Below are positions 25,159-33,889 of a stretch of DNA of 64,000 bases, one piece after another. The stretch covers positions 3,038,001 to 3,102,000 of the forward strand of contig NZ_CP064030.1 in assembly GCF_016865235.1 (NCBI RefSeq). Direction: 5' to 3'. Both the position numbers and the translations under genes were made by a program. Below the pieces are notes generated by a model. It ran no database searches. It saw only the letters and a list, made by a program, of their open reading frames with translations, and was not told the DNA's origin. The DNA comes from Dyella caseinilytica. Lineage in GTDB: Bacteria; Pseudomonadota; Gammaproteobacteria; Xanthomonadales; Rhodanobacteraceae. The first letter of the stretch is position 1. Every line of letters begins with the position of its first letter.

Positions 25159-25186
25159 GTGTGATCACACTGACGCTATAGCGTCA
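25159..25186. promoter_or_regulatory. Two abutting perfect palindromes upstream of the catalase region
   Basis: GTGTGATCACAC (25159-25170) is followed immediately by TGACGCTATAGCGTCA (25171-25186). Both are perfect dyads. They lie about 120 bases before the catalase remnant and 340 before katG, in a 709-base gene-poor stretch (24818-25526). The first resembles half-sites of a CRP-family dimer; the second could bind another regulator. Function is inferred from symmetry alone. Confidence 0.5.
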
Positions 25187-25307
25187 TAGCCGCGGACTAT
25201 GAAGGAGATTGGAAAAATCGAATTCACATGTTCGAAAACGGCGCCTACATTCGAGCTACAGCGAGCCGACGCCAGCCACTGACTCAGCCGTAGAAAAGGA
25301 ACCCGCC

Positions 25308-25436
25308 ATGAGTAGCGATCGCAAGCCTCTCACAACCATTTATGGCGCATGGGTTATGGACAATCCGAACCACCTCAACGTCGGCCCGCCGCTGGTACTG
25401 GACTACCAGCGCATCAAGAAGTGGGTGCATGGCTAG
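25308..25436 (+). pseudogene. N-terminal remnant of a monofunctional (KatA/KatE-type) catalase
   Basis: ATG 25308, with an intact ribosome-binding site (AAAAGGA), encodes 42 residues. MSSDRKPLTTIYGAWVMDNP then NHLNVGPPLVLDYQRIKKWV aligns by eye with the conserved start of haem catalases (LTT-GAPV-DNQNSLTAGPRGP-LLQDY-LIEKLAHF). The frame stops where the core should begin, and no catalase core follows before katG at 25527. It is most simply a truncated gene left after deletion or replacement. An alternative is a short upstream peptide that regulates katG. Confidence 0.55.
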
Positions 25437-25526
25437 ATGCCATGGCAAGGACATTTCATTTATCGACGCTTGGATTCCACACCGGACCCAAGTCGCTGGA
25501 CGCTAACGACCAAAGGTGGCTAACCC

Positions 25527-27704
25527 ATGTCAACCGTAGCAAAATGCCCGTTTAATCACGTCGCAGGCGGCGGCGCGACCAACCTCGACTGGTGGCCGAA
25601 CCAGTTGCGTTTGGACCTGCTGCATCAACACTCTGCCAAGTCCGATCCTCTCGGCAAAAAGTTCAACTACGCCGAAGAATTCAAAAAGCTGGACTACGAA
25701 GCGCTGAAGAAAGATCTGCGCGACTTGATGACCGATTCGCAAGACTGGTGGCCGGCCGACTTCGGCCACTACGGCCCACAGTTCATCCGCATGTCCTGGC
25801 ACGCCGCCGGCACCTATCGCATTGCTGACGGCCGTGGTGGCGCTGGCCGTGGCCAGCAACGCTTCGCTCCGCTCAACAGTTGGCCGGATAACGTCAACAT
25901 CGACAAATCGCGCCGCTTGCTATGGCCGATCAAACAGAAATACGGACAGAAGATTTCCTGGGCGGATTTGCTGATCCTCACCGGCAACGTTGCGCTGGAG
26001 ACGATGGGTTTTCGCACCTTCGGTTTTGGCGGTGGACGCGAGGACACCTGGGAACCGGATCAGGAAGTGAATTGGGGCGACGTCCAGAAAAAGTGGCTCG
26101 GCGACCGCCGCGATCCCAAGACCAATGAACTGCCTCAGCCGTTCGGCGCCAACGAACTGGGTCTGATCTACGTCAATCCGGAAGGCCCGGGCGGCAAGCC
26201 CGACCCGATTGCCGCCGCCCATGAGATCCGCACCACCTTCGGCCGCATGGCGATGAACGATGAGGAGACCGTCGCGCTGATCGCGGGCGGCCATACTTTC
26301 GGCAAGACCCACGGCGCTGCGCCGGAGTCGCACAAGGGCCCTGAGCCCGAAGCAGCTCCGATCGAAGAGCAGGGCCTGGGCTGGAAGAGCAACTTCGGTA
26401 GCGGCAAGGCCGGTGACGCGGTCGGTAGTGGCCTGGAAGTCACCTGGACCACCACGCCGGCCCAATGGAGCAACAACTTCCTCGAAAACCTGTTCAAGTA
26501 CGAGTGGGAATTGACCAAATCGCCGGGCGGCGCGAACCAGTGGGTGGCCAAGGGCGCCGAGGCCATCATTCCGGATGCGCACGACAAGTCGAAGAAGCGC
26601 CTGCCGACCATGCTGACCACCGACCTCTCGCTGCGCTTTGATCCGGCCTACGAGAAGATCTCGCGCCGCTTTCTGGACAATCCGCAAGCGTTCGCCGAAG
26701 CCTTCGCCCGTGCGTGGTTCAAGCTCACGCACCGCGACATGGGGCCACGCGTACGCTACCTCGGCCCGGAAGTGCCAAAGGAAGAGCTGATCTGGCAGGA
26801 CCCCATCCCGGCGGTGCATCACAAGCCGATCGATGACGCGGATGTGGCTGCGCTCAAGGCCAAGGTGCTGGCCTCGGGCCTCAGCATCTCCGAGCTGGTC
26901 GGCACTGCTTGGGCATCGGCCTCCACCTTCCGTGGTTCGGACAAGCGTGGTGGTGCCAACGGTGCACGTATTCGTCTGGCTCCGCAGAAGGACTGGGAAG
27001 TCAACGAGCCGGCCCAACTGGCCAAGGTGCTCAAGACGCTTGAAGGCATCCAAGCCCAGTTCAATGCAGCAGCCACCGGCGGTAAGCAGGTGTCACTGGC
27101 CGACTTGATCGTGCTGGCTGGCAACGCTGGCATCGAGAAGGCGGCGAAAGACGCCGGCGTCAACGTGACGGTGCCGTTCAGTCCTGGCCGCAATGACGCC
27201 ACTCACGAACAGACCGACGTGGAATCGTTCGCCGTGCTCGAACCGTTCGCCGATGGTTTCCGCAACTACCTCAAGAGTGGATACGCCGTGCCCGCCGAGG
27301 CTCTGCTGGTCGACAAGGCGCAGCTGCTCACCCTTACCGCGCCCGAGTTGACAGCATTGGTGGGCGGCCTGCGCGTCCTGAACATCAACCATAAACAGTC
27401 CAAGCATGGTGTCTTTACCAAGCGACCGGGCGTGCTGACCAACGACTTCTTCGTCAACCTGCTGGATATGGGTACTGAGTGGAAACCCACCTCTGAGGCG
27501 CGGGATGTGTTCGAAGGACACGACCGCAAGACGGGCGACCTCAAGTGGACCGGCACCCGTGTGGACCTCATCTTCGGTTCAAACTCGCAGCTCCGTGCCT
27601 TGGCTGAGGTCTATGGAAGTACGGACGCGAAGGAGAGGTTTGTGCATGACTTCGTCGGCGCCTGGAACAAGGTGATGAACCTTGATCGTTTTGATCTGGC
27701 GTAA
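25527..27704 (+). CDS. katG: Bifunctional catalase-peroxidase KatG
   Basis: A 725-residue class I haem peroxidase. The distal triad is R88, W91 and H92 (IRMSWHAAGTYR). The Met-Tyr-Trp adduct residues are W91, Y215 (LGLIYVNPEG) and M241, at the family spacing, and the proximal haem ligand is H256 (IAGGHTFGKTHG). The second, haem-free peroxidase-like domain is complete. It detoxifies hydrogen peroxide and organic peroxides in the cytoplasm. The start follows a GGTGGC ribosome-binding region. Its upstream region carries a catalase remnant and two palindromes that may hold its control sites. Confidence 0.97.
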   Translation: MSTVAKCPFNHVAGGGATNLDWWPNQLRLDLLHQHSAKSDPLGKKFNYAEEFKKLDYEALKKDLRDLMTDSQDWWPADFGHYGPQFIRMSWHAAGTYRIADGRGGAGRGQQRFAPLNSWPDNVNIDKSRRLLWPIKQKYGQKISWADLLILTGNVALETMGFRTFGFGGGREDTWEPDQEVNWGDVQKKWLGDRRDPKTNELPQPFGANELGLIYVNPEGPGGKPDPIAAAHEIRTTFGRMAMNDEETVALIAGGHTFGKTHGAAPESHKGPEPEAAPIEEQGLGWKSNFGSGKAGDAVGSGLEVTWTTTPAQWSNNFLENLFKYEWELTKSPGGANQWVAKGAEAIIPDAHDKSKKRLPTMLTTDLSLRFDPAYEKISRRFLDNPQAFAEAFARAWFKLTHRDMGPRVRYLGPEVPKEELIWQDPIPAVHHKPIDDADVAALKAKVLASGLSISELVGTAWASASTFRGSDKRGGANGARIRLAPQKDWEVNEPAQLAKVLKTLEGIQAQFNAAATGGKQVSLADLIVLAGNAGIEKAAKDAGVNVTVPFSPGRNDATHEQTDVESFAVLEPFADGFRNYLKSGYAVPAEALLVDKAQLLTLTAPELTALVGGLRVLNINHKQSKHGVFTKRPGVLTNDFFVNLLDMGTEWKPTSEARDVFEGHDRKTGDLKWTGTRVDLIFGSNSQLRALAEVYGSTDAKERFVHDFVGAWNKVMNLDRFDLA

Positions 27705-27730
27705 CACCCACAGGTAAATCGCAAGACACG

Positions 27731-27762
27731 AAAACGCCGCAGCGCATGCTGCGGCGTTTTTT
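27731..27762 (+). terminator. Terminator between katG and the convergent response regulator
   Basis: AAAACGCCGCAGC (27731-27743) pairs perfectly with GCTGCGGCGTTTT (27748-27760) around GCAT, followed by T residues; the A-run on the other side makes it work in both directions. Confidence 0.9.
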
Positions 27763-27795
27763 ATCGCAAAACAAAGGAAATCGCGGAAAGCTTTC

Positions 27796-28356
27796 TCAGG
27801 CCGCCATGCCGGACAGCGTGTCACCGACGCTCTTGTACGCTTGCGCGGGAGCGTCCGGAAGCGCATTTACCGGTGCCGCTGCCAACAGGCGCTCAGGCAA
27901 ACGTCCAGCCTGCACCAACCGCTGGATGCTCTGCTGCACTTCACGCTGACCGAAGGGCTTCTTGATGAAGTCGTCGGCGCCGAAACGCTGCACGTAAAAC
28001 TGCTCGGTCGCCTGCTGATTGCCACTGATCATGACGATGGGAATGTGCTGAGTGACGGGGTCGTGGCGCAGTGCGCGCAATACGGCAAAGCCGTTGATGC
28101 CCGGCAGCACGATATCCAGAAAAATCAGCTCCGGCTGCTCGGTCTTCGCCAGCTCGATCGCGCTTTCGCCATCGACCGCCTTCTGCACGATATAACCATC
28201 GAGCCCCAGCATCTTGCCCAACACTGCGCGAATGGTCGGCGAATCGTCCACCACCAGCATCTTCGTCCCCAACGCGGCCAGCGATGACCGCACAGGAAGC
28301 ACGACTTGCGGCGCATGGTTGCCGAGCAAGCGCTTGATAAATCCGATCCCGTTCAT
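27796..28356 (-). CDS. Single-domain response regulator (CheY-like)
   Basis: A 186-residue protein: a basic N-terminal extension of about 30 residues (MNGIGFIKRLLGNHAPQVVL), one receiver domain (residues 31-150) and a C-terminal extension of about 35. Acidic pocket D37/D38, phosphoacceptor D81 (LIFLDIVLPGING), S111 and K133 (FIKKPF) are all present. It has no output domain, like PilG/PilH-type regulators of twitching motility, but no partner kinase is nearby, so the pathway is unknown. Confidence 0.88.
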   Translation of the reverse strand: MNGIGFIKRLLGNHAPQVVLPVRSSLAALGTKMLVVDDSPTIRAVLGKMLGLDGYIVQKAVDGESAIELAKTEQPELIFLDIVLPGINGFAVLRALRHDPVTQHIPIVMISGNQQATEQFYVQRFGADDFIKKPFGQREVQQSIQRLVQAGRLPERLLAAAPVNALPDAPAQAYKSVGDTLSGMAA

Positions 28357-28466
28357 GGCCTTCCCCTAACTCCACTACTGCATCTGCTTCGGTGGGCAGC
28401 TCATTCAAGGCTGCCCTTTTAAATGGATCTTCACGCAGATTCATGCGGATTTCTGAGATGCGCTGC

Positions 28467-28871
28467 TCATGGAAAGTCCTTAAGCCGTCGCAATTCCCGA
28501 CGTTGCTGCTTATTTGGGCGCGTCGGCGGACGATTCAGGCCGGCCCCGCTTAACCTGCGCAACTCACGCGCCTGCTCGCGAGCCGTGCGGCTGGCCTCGG
28601 TTTCCCGGTAAAGAAGCTGGGCCTGGCTGGCCGGGCCGCGTTGTTCGGAAAGTGCCAGGATCTCCAGCTCCATACGCTCCTCGCTCCGGGTCAGCCGGAT
28701 AGTGTCGCCTACGTGCACGGTCTTGGCTGGCTTGCAGCCGCCGCCATTCACATCGACCTTGCCGCCGTCGATGGCCTGCTTGGCGAGGCTGCGAGTCTTG
28801 TACATGCGGGCGGCCCAGAGCCATACGTCGGCACGCACCGCGCCTGCGGGGGTAGGATAAAGTTCGCTCAT
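28467..28871 (-). CDS. hslR: Heat-shock RNA-binding protein Hsp15 (S4 domain)
   Basis: A 134-residue S4-domain protein: VRADVWLWAARMYKTRSLAK, QAIDGGKVDVNGGGCKPAKT, VHVGDTIRL. It is followed by a basic tail (RELRRLKDFP) as in Hsp15. Hsp15 binds 50S subunits carrying stalled nascent chains and frees them for recycling. The start MSELYPTPAG (28871) is preferred over a codon three residues upstream. It is divergent from the 28917 gene. Confidence 0.9.
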   Translation of the reverse strand: MSELYPTPAGAVRADVWLWAARMYKTRSLAKQAIDGGKVDVNGGGCKPAKTVHVGDTIRLTRSEERMELEILALSEQRGPASQAQLLYRETEASRTAREQARELRRLSGAGLNRPPTRPNKQQRRELRRLKDFP

Positions 28872-28916
28872 CGGCGCCATTATCGCGCCATCCGCGCTCG
28901 ACCAAGGAGGTTGTTC

Positions 28917-29183
28917 GTGACTCTCACATGGAATACTGCCGCGCTGCTCTTCTTTCTGGTTTATAGCGCCGGGTACCTCTCGGCACGCTGGCTCTACTTG
29001 CGCACAGACATTTCCCAGACCCCGCGCTCGCCAGAAAGTATCGACGACGAGGCGATCCTGACGGAATACCGCGCAGGCCGCCGGATCGATGCTTTGCGGC
29101 TCTACCGCACGCGTTACCTGTGCGGACTGAAAGAAGCGCAGGCAGGTCTGCAGGCACTAGTGAAAGCCGCGGACAGATCATGA
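28917..29183 (+). CDS. Membrane-anchored protein with L7/L12 C-terminal-like domain
   Basis: An 88-residue protein from GTG 28917 behind a strong AAGGAGG site. Residues 4-24 are one transmembrane helix (TWNTAALLFFLVYSAGYLSA). Residues 45-84 (AILTEYRAGRRIDALRLYRT, then GLKEAQAGLQAL) match the helix-turn-helix pattern of the ribosomal L7/L12 C-terminal domain (KIEAIKLYREIT-LGLKEAK-VE). It overlaps the TRIC-type gene by ATGA, so the two are cotranslated. The function is unknown. Confidence 0.8.
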   Translation: MTLTWNTAALLFFLVYSAGYLSARWLYLRTDISQTPRSPESIDDEAILTEYRAGRRIDALRLYRTRYLCGLKEAQAGLQALVKAADRS

Positions 29184-29788
29184 TCTTCTACCTGTTGGAT
29201 TTGATCGGCGTGGCCGTCTTTGCCGTCAGCGGCGTGCTCGTCGCCGCCCATTCGGGCATGGATGTACTCGGCGGCTTTGCGCTGGCGGCATTGACCGCCA
29301 TTGGCGGCGGGACGCTACGCGACGTATTGCTCAACCGCCATCCGATTTTCTGGATACGCGATGCACGCTATCTCTGGGTGATCCTGGCTGCAGCGGGATT
29401 GACCATGATCTACATCGCTTTCCTGCCGGCACCGGGACATAGTTTGCTGATTGCCGATGCACTGGGCCTCGCGCTGTTCGCGATAAGCGGCGCCCAGATT
29501 GCCGAATCGGCCGGGCACTCATTCCTTATCGTGGTGCTGATGGGCACGATGACCGGCACTGCCGGTGGCGTGTTGCGCGATGTGATGAGCGCGCGGGTAC
29601 CGATGATCTTCCAGCAGGATCTCTATGCCACCGCGGCCATCGCCGGCATCGCGGTGTATGTGATTTTGCAAAAGCTGGGCGTGCCCCGAACCTTCGCCGT
29701 CAGTGCGGGTGTGGTTGTCATTCTTGGCATGCGCTTGCTGGCCGTGGTCTGGGGCGCGCATCTGCCTCGTTTGCATGCCATGGCGTAA
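29180..29788 (+). CDS. TRIC-type / UPF0126 membrane channel protein
   Basis: A 202-residue protein with seven predicted hydrophobic segments arranged as two repeats. Each repeat has a GGG/GGV turn with an Arg-Asp: AIGGGTLRDVLLNRHP and GTAGGVLRDVMSARVP. This is the UPF0126 family (YicG/YadS), structurally related to trimeric intracellular cation (TRIC) channels, in the inner membrane. The ion and role in bacteria are not settled. It is coupled to the L7/L12-like gene. Confidence 0.92.
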   Translation: MIFYLLDLIGVAVFAVSGVLVAAHSGMDVLGGFALAALTAIGGGTLRDVLLNRHPIFWIRDARYLWVILAAAGLTMIYIAFLPAPGHSLLIADALGLALFAISGAQIAESAGHSFLIVVLMGTMTGTAGGVLRDVMSARVPMIFQQDLYATAAIAGIAVYVILQKLGVPRTFAVSAGVVVILGMRLLAVVWGAHLPRLHAMA

Positions 29789-29796
29789 TCGCACTT

Positions 29797-29825
29797 CTCC
29801 CTCCCCTGCTTTATAGGGGAGGGAG
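29797..29825. terminator. Hairpin between convergent TRIC and htpG genes
   Basis: CTCCCTCCCCT (29797-29807) and AGGGGAGGGAG (29815-29825) form a perfect 11-bp stem around GCTTTAT between two convergent stops. No T-run follows, so it may act as an mRNA 3'-end barrier rather than a classic terminator. Confidence 0.6.
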
Positions 29826-29840
29826 TGAATGCAGCGACGT

Positions 29841-31712
29841 TTAGCCGAGCAGCACGCGATTCAGACGCTGCACGAATGCGGCCGGGTCAGGGAGCTGCGC
29901 ACCCGCGGCGATTTCCGCCTGTTCGAGCAACAGGCTGGCGAGATCATTGGCCTTGGCACCGTCGCTCTCTGCTTCGACGCGCTTGAGCAACGCATGCTGC
30001 GGGTTGATCTCGAGCGTGGGCTTGCTGGAAGGCATGTCGTGGCCGGCCTCACGCAGCAGGCGAGCAAGGTGCGGCGCCATTTCGTAATCCGACAACGCCA
30101 GGCATGACGGTGAGTCGGTGAGGCGCGGAGAAACCCTCACGTCCGCAACGCGATCGCCCAGCAGCTCTTTGAGCTTCTTGAGCAACGGCTCGGCAACCTT
30201 GCTGGCTTCCTCCTGCTGCTTCTTGCCTTCTTCATCGAGGGGCAGTTCGCCCTTGGCGACGTTGCGCAACTTCTTGCCGGCATATTCGGTAAGACTGCCG
30301 ATCATCCATTCGTCAATGCGATCGGACATCAGCAACACTTCGGTGCCCTTGGCTTTGAAAGCTTCCAGTTGCGGGCTGCCAGCAGCGGCGGCGTAACTAT
30401 CGGCGGTGATGTACCAGATGGCCTCCTGGCCCACGGCCATGCGGCCGATGTAATCATCCAGCGATACCTTCTGCTCGCTGCCCTGCCCCTTGGTGGACGC
30501 AAAACGCAGCAACTTCGCGATGCGCTCGCGATTGGCATGATCTTCGGCGATGCCTTCCTTGAGCGTGTTACCGAAGGCCTTGTAGAAGGTTTCGAACTTT
30601 TCGGGTTCGTCCTTCGCCAGCTTTTCGATCAGGTCCAGCACACGCTTCACGCAAGCCGCCTTGATGCGCTCAAGCTGGCGGTTGTGTTGCAGAATTTCGC
30701 GACTGACGTTGAGCGGCAGATCATCCGCATCGACCACGCCGCGCACGAAGCGCAGGTAATTCGGCAGCAACTCTTCCGCCGCATCCATGATAAAGACGCG
30801 CTTGATATAGAGCTTGAGCCCCTTGCGCTCGTCACGGCCGCCCATCATCAGTTCGAATGGCGGCTGCGAGGGAATGTAGAGCAGCGTGGTGAAACTCTGG
30901 CTGCCTTCCACGCGATTGTGCGTCCAGGCCAGCGCATCATTGAAATCGTGGCCCAGCGACTTGTAGAAGCTCTGGTAATCGTCGTCGCTGATCTCGCTCT
31001 TGGGCTTGGTCCACAGGGCGGAGGCGGCGTTGACGGTTTCCCAATCACCAGTGGGCTTGTCGTCCTTTTCCTCCGGCATACGGATCGGGAAAGCGACGTG
31101 ATCGGAATAGCGCGTGATCAGCGAGCGCAACTGCCAGCGCTTGAGGAATTCGTCTTCATCGGCTTTCAGGTGCAGCACCACGGCGGTGCCGCGCTCGGGC
31201 AGTTCGACCTGCTCCAGCGAATATTCGCCCTTGCCGTCGCTTTCCCACTTCACGCCTTCGCTGGCTGGGGCGCCAGCGTGGCGGCTCAGCACCGTCACCT
31301 TGTCTGCCACGACGAAGGCCGAATAGAAGCCCACGCCGAACTGGCCGATCAGGCGCGCATCACTCTTCTGCTCGGTGCTCATCGCCTCCAGAAAACGGCG
31401 GGTGCCGGAGCTGGCGATGGTGCCGATGTTGGCCACGACCTCATCGCGACTCATGCCGATGCCGTTGTCGCGAACGGTGACAGTGCGGGCTTCGGGGTCC
31501 CAGCTCACGTCGATGTGCAATTCGGCATCACCGGTCAGCAATTCGGGCTTGGCGATCGATTCGAAACGCAGCTTGTCGCAGGCATCGGAGGCGTTGGAAA
31601 TCAGCTCGCGCAGGAAGATTTCCTTGTGCGAGTACAGCGAGTGCGTCACCAGATGCAGCACCTGGGCCACTTCAGCTTCGAATTTGCGGGTTTCGGCAGT
31701 TGAGGTCGTCAT
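29841..31712 (-). CDS. htpG: Chaperone HtpG (Hsp90)
   Basis: A 623-residue Hsp90. The N-terminal ATPase shows HSLYSHKEIFLRELISNASD (catalytic Glu), TVRDNGIGM, and GQFGVGFYSAFVVAD. The middle domain has NVSREILQHNRQLERIKAAC, and the C-terminal dimer domain is complete. It refolds client proteins in the cytosol in an ATP-driven clamp cycle. htpX, another heat-shock gene, lies 135 bases upstream on the same strand. Confidence 0.97.
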   Translation of the reverse strand: MTTSTAETRKFEAEVAQVLHLVTHSLYSHKEIFLRELISNASDACDKLRFESIAKPELLTGDAELHIDVSWDPEARTVTVRDNGIGMSRDEVVANIGTIASSGTRRFLEAMSTEQKSDARLIGQFGVGFYSAFVVADKVTVLSRHAGAPASEGVKWESDGKGEYSLEQVELPERGTAVVLHLKADEDEFLKRWQLRSLITRYSDHVAFPIRMPEEKDDKPTGDWETVNAASALWTKPKSEISDDDYQSFYKSLGHDFNDALAWTHNRVEGSQSFTTLLYIPSQPPFELMMGGRDERKGLKLYIKRVFIMDAAEELLPNYLRFVRGVVDADDLPLNVSREILQHNRQLERIKAACVKRVLDLIEKLAKDEPEKFETFYKAFGNTLKEGIAEDHANRERIAKLLRFASTKGQGSEQKVSLDDYIGRMAVGQEAIWYITADSYAAAAGSPQLEAFKAKGTEVLLMSDRIDEWMIGSLTEYAGKKLRNVAKGELPLDEEGKKQQEEASKVAEPLLKKLKELLGDRVADVRVSPRLTDSPSCLALSDYEMAPHLARLLREAGHDMPSSKPTLEINPQHALLKRVEAESDGAKANDLASLLLEQAEIAAGAQLPDPAAFVQRLNRVLLG

Positions 31713-31847
31713 ACGTATTGAGGATGTTTTACGTTAAGTGGAGATCGGATGGGAAGAACAGACTAACAACATGGCGGGCATACAGACCCGCTTATTTCAT
31801 TTTTCAGCATGACCTTCGTGCGGGCACAGCGCACGCGCAATGTCAGG

Positions 31848-32738
31848 TTATCCCTGCTTTTGCAGTGCTGCGATGCGCTCTTCCAGCGGCGGATGGCTCA
31901 TGAACAGGCGTTGCAGGCCCTGCGCCAGCGGACCGGAGATGCCGAATGCCGCCATCGTCTTGGGCAAGGTGCTTTCGCCGTGATTGAGCTGCAGGCGCTG
32001 CAAGGCGGAAATCATCGCACCACGGCCGGCCAGCTTGGCACCAGCGGCGTCAGCGTGGAATTCGCGCCAACGCGAGAATGCCATCACGATCATCGAAGCG
32101 AACAAGCCGAACACCAACTGGAGCACCATCACCGAGACGAAGTAGCCGATACCGCCACCGCCGCGATTGTCGCGCCCGCCGGACATCCAGCTGTCGACCA
32201 TGCGGCCAACAATACGTGCAGCCAAGATCACCAGCGTGTTGAGCACGCCCTGGATCAGGGTCAAGGTCACCATGTCGCCGTTGGCGACGTGTCCGATTTC
32301 ATGGCCGAGCACGGCCGTAATCTGCTCACGGTCCATCTGCTGCAGCAGCCCGCTGCTCACCGCCACCATGGCGCTGTTCCTGGTCATACCGGTGGCGAAG
32401 GCATTCATTTCCGGGGCGTCGTAGATCGCCACCTCGGGTATGCCGATTCCGGCGTTCTGCGCATGACGGCGCACCGTGTCCAGCAGCCAGCGCTCGGTTT
32501 CGTTCTGCGGCTGCTGGATGACCCGTGCGCCGGTGGACATCTTGGCCATCCACTTGGACATGGCCAGCGAGATGAAGGCACCGCCCATGCCGAACACCGC
32601 GGCATAGATCAGCAGCCCTTCCATGCCGCCATAGCCATGCATGGCCGCCCACTGATCGACACCAAACAGATGGCAGACGATGCTCAGCAGGAACAGGACG
32701 GCGATATTGGTAAGAAGAAAGAGTGCGATGCGGCGCAT
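31848..32738 (-). CDS. htpX: Membrane zinc metalloprotease HtpX
   Basis: A 296-residue inner-membrane protease: two N-terminal membrane segments (IALFLLTNIAVLFLLSIVCH and GLLIYAAVFGMGGAFISLAM), HEIGH zinc site (146-150), ELxxx-type third ligand in REFHADAAGAKL, and two further hydrophobic segments. It degrades misfolded membrane proteins together with FtsH. Start MRRIALFLL (32738) fits the family; an upstream ATG in frame adds 26 unlike residues. Confidence 0.95.
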   Translation of the reverse strand: MRRIALFLLTNIAVLFLLSIVCHLFGVDQWAAMHGYGGMEGLLIYAAVFGMGGAFISLAMSKWMAKMSTGARVIQQPQNETERWLLDTVRRHAQNAGIGIPEVAIYDAPEMNAFATGMTRNSAMVAVSSGLLQQMDREQITAVLGHEIGHVANGDMVTLTLIQGVLNTLVILAARIVGRMVDSWMSGGRDNRGGGGIGYFVSVMVLQLVFGLFASMIVMAFSRWREFHADAAGAKLAGRGAMISALQRLQLNHGESTLPKTMAAFGISGPLAQGLQRLFMSHPPLEERIAALQKQG

Positions 32739-32878
32739 AACTATCCTTGGGTCGTCACACTGATTGGCGCAATGGTAATCTCGTCCAGAGATCCGGGCAA
32801 AAACTTGATTTTTCAAGATCTAAGCTCATCCAACCGCGCCGCCGTAGGCACCTCAGTCAGCTTCCGTAAAATGGGCAA

Positions 32879-33745
32879 ATGAACTACCGCGGACGCTTTG
32901 CCCCCTCCCCCACTGGTCTTTTGCATGCCGGCTCGCTGGCTGCCGCGGTAGGCAGCTGGCTGTGCGCCCGTCACGCCAGCGGTCAGTGGTTGGTACGGGT
33001 GGAAGATATCGATCCGCCGCGCGAAGTCGCGGGCTCCGCCGAAGCCATTCTCGCGGCGCTGCCAGCCTTTGGCCTGGAGGCGGATAGCACTGTCATCTAT
33101 CAGTCATCCCGCATCGCCGCCTATGACGCGGCATTCGAACAACTGCAACGCGCCGGTCAGGTGTTTCCTTGCTGGTGCAGCCGCAGCGACCTGGCGACCG
33201 CCAATGGCCTGCATCGCGATGGCCACTGCATTGCGCCTGCCGATCCAGACCGCCCGCCCGCATGGCGCATGCGCGTACCCGACGAGGAGATCCGCTTCAT
33301 CGACGGGCTACAGGGTCCCCAAGGACAGCTGTTGCGCGATGTGGTGGGTGATTTCGTCATCCGCCGAGTCGAAGGTTTCTATTCTTATCAGCTGGCCTGC
33401 GTGGTCGACGATGCCTGGCAAGGCATCACCGAAGTAGTGCGCGGCAGCGACCTGCTCGACTCCACGCCACGTCAGATCTGGCTGCAACGTTGCCTGCGTT
33501 TACCTACGCCACGATACCTGCATTTGCCTTTGGTGCTGGACAGCCAAGGCCGCAAGCTGTCGAAATCCGAGCGATCACGCAAGATCGATCCCGCACACCC
33601 CATGCCCAGCCTGCGCCATGCGCTATCGTTTCTGGGCATCACGCCGGATGAAAACGCCCGCCATCCTGCCGCGTTGCTGGATGCGGCGCTCGCCCATTTC
33701 GATCCGCATCATTTGCCGCAATGCAGCGATCATCGGGTACCGTAA
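32879..33745 (+). CDS. gluQ: Glutamyl-Q tRNA(Asp) synthetase
   Basis: A 288-residue truncated GluRS-like enzyme: FAPSPTGLLHAGSLAAAVGS (HIGH-type motif), CWCSRSDL zinc region with CxC...C, GSDLLDSTPRQIWLQ and KLSKS signature. It lacks the anticodon-binding domain and glutamylates queuosine in tRNA-Asp. It is divergent from htpX over a 140-base promoter region. In other gammaproteobacteria it often follows dksA, which is not here. Confidence 0.95.
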   Translation: MNYRGRFAPSPTGLLHAGSLAAAVGSWLCARHASGQWLVRVEDIDPPREVAGSAEAILAALPAFGLEADSTVIYQSSRIAAYDAAFEQLQRAGQVFPCWCSRSDLATANGLHRDGHCIAPADPDRPPAWRMRVPDEEIRFIDGLQGPQGQLLRDVVGDFVIRRVEGFYSYQLACVVDDAWQGITEVVRGSDLLDSTPRQIWLQRCLRLPTPRYLHLPLVLDSQGRKLSKSERSRKIDPAHPMPSLRHALSFLGITPDENARHPAALLDAALAHFDPHHLPQCSDHRVP

Positions 33746-33889
33746 CCCGGTATAAACAACCTTGCGCAGCCGAAACATGTATCGCGATACCGAGAACCGA
33801 TATTCCTTCATGATGTCTGCGTATAACCCCATGTGTCCGCGCTCGCTGCACGGACACTTTCCCATGCAGACAATCAAGGAGATCAGGTC

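Noticed and set aside
30369..31703. 444-codon open frame on the plus strand
   Set aside because: It lies wholly antisense to htpG; high-GC codon use opens the opposite strand. No family features are visible.
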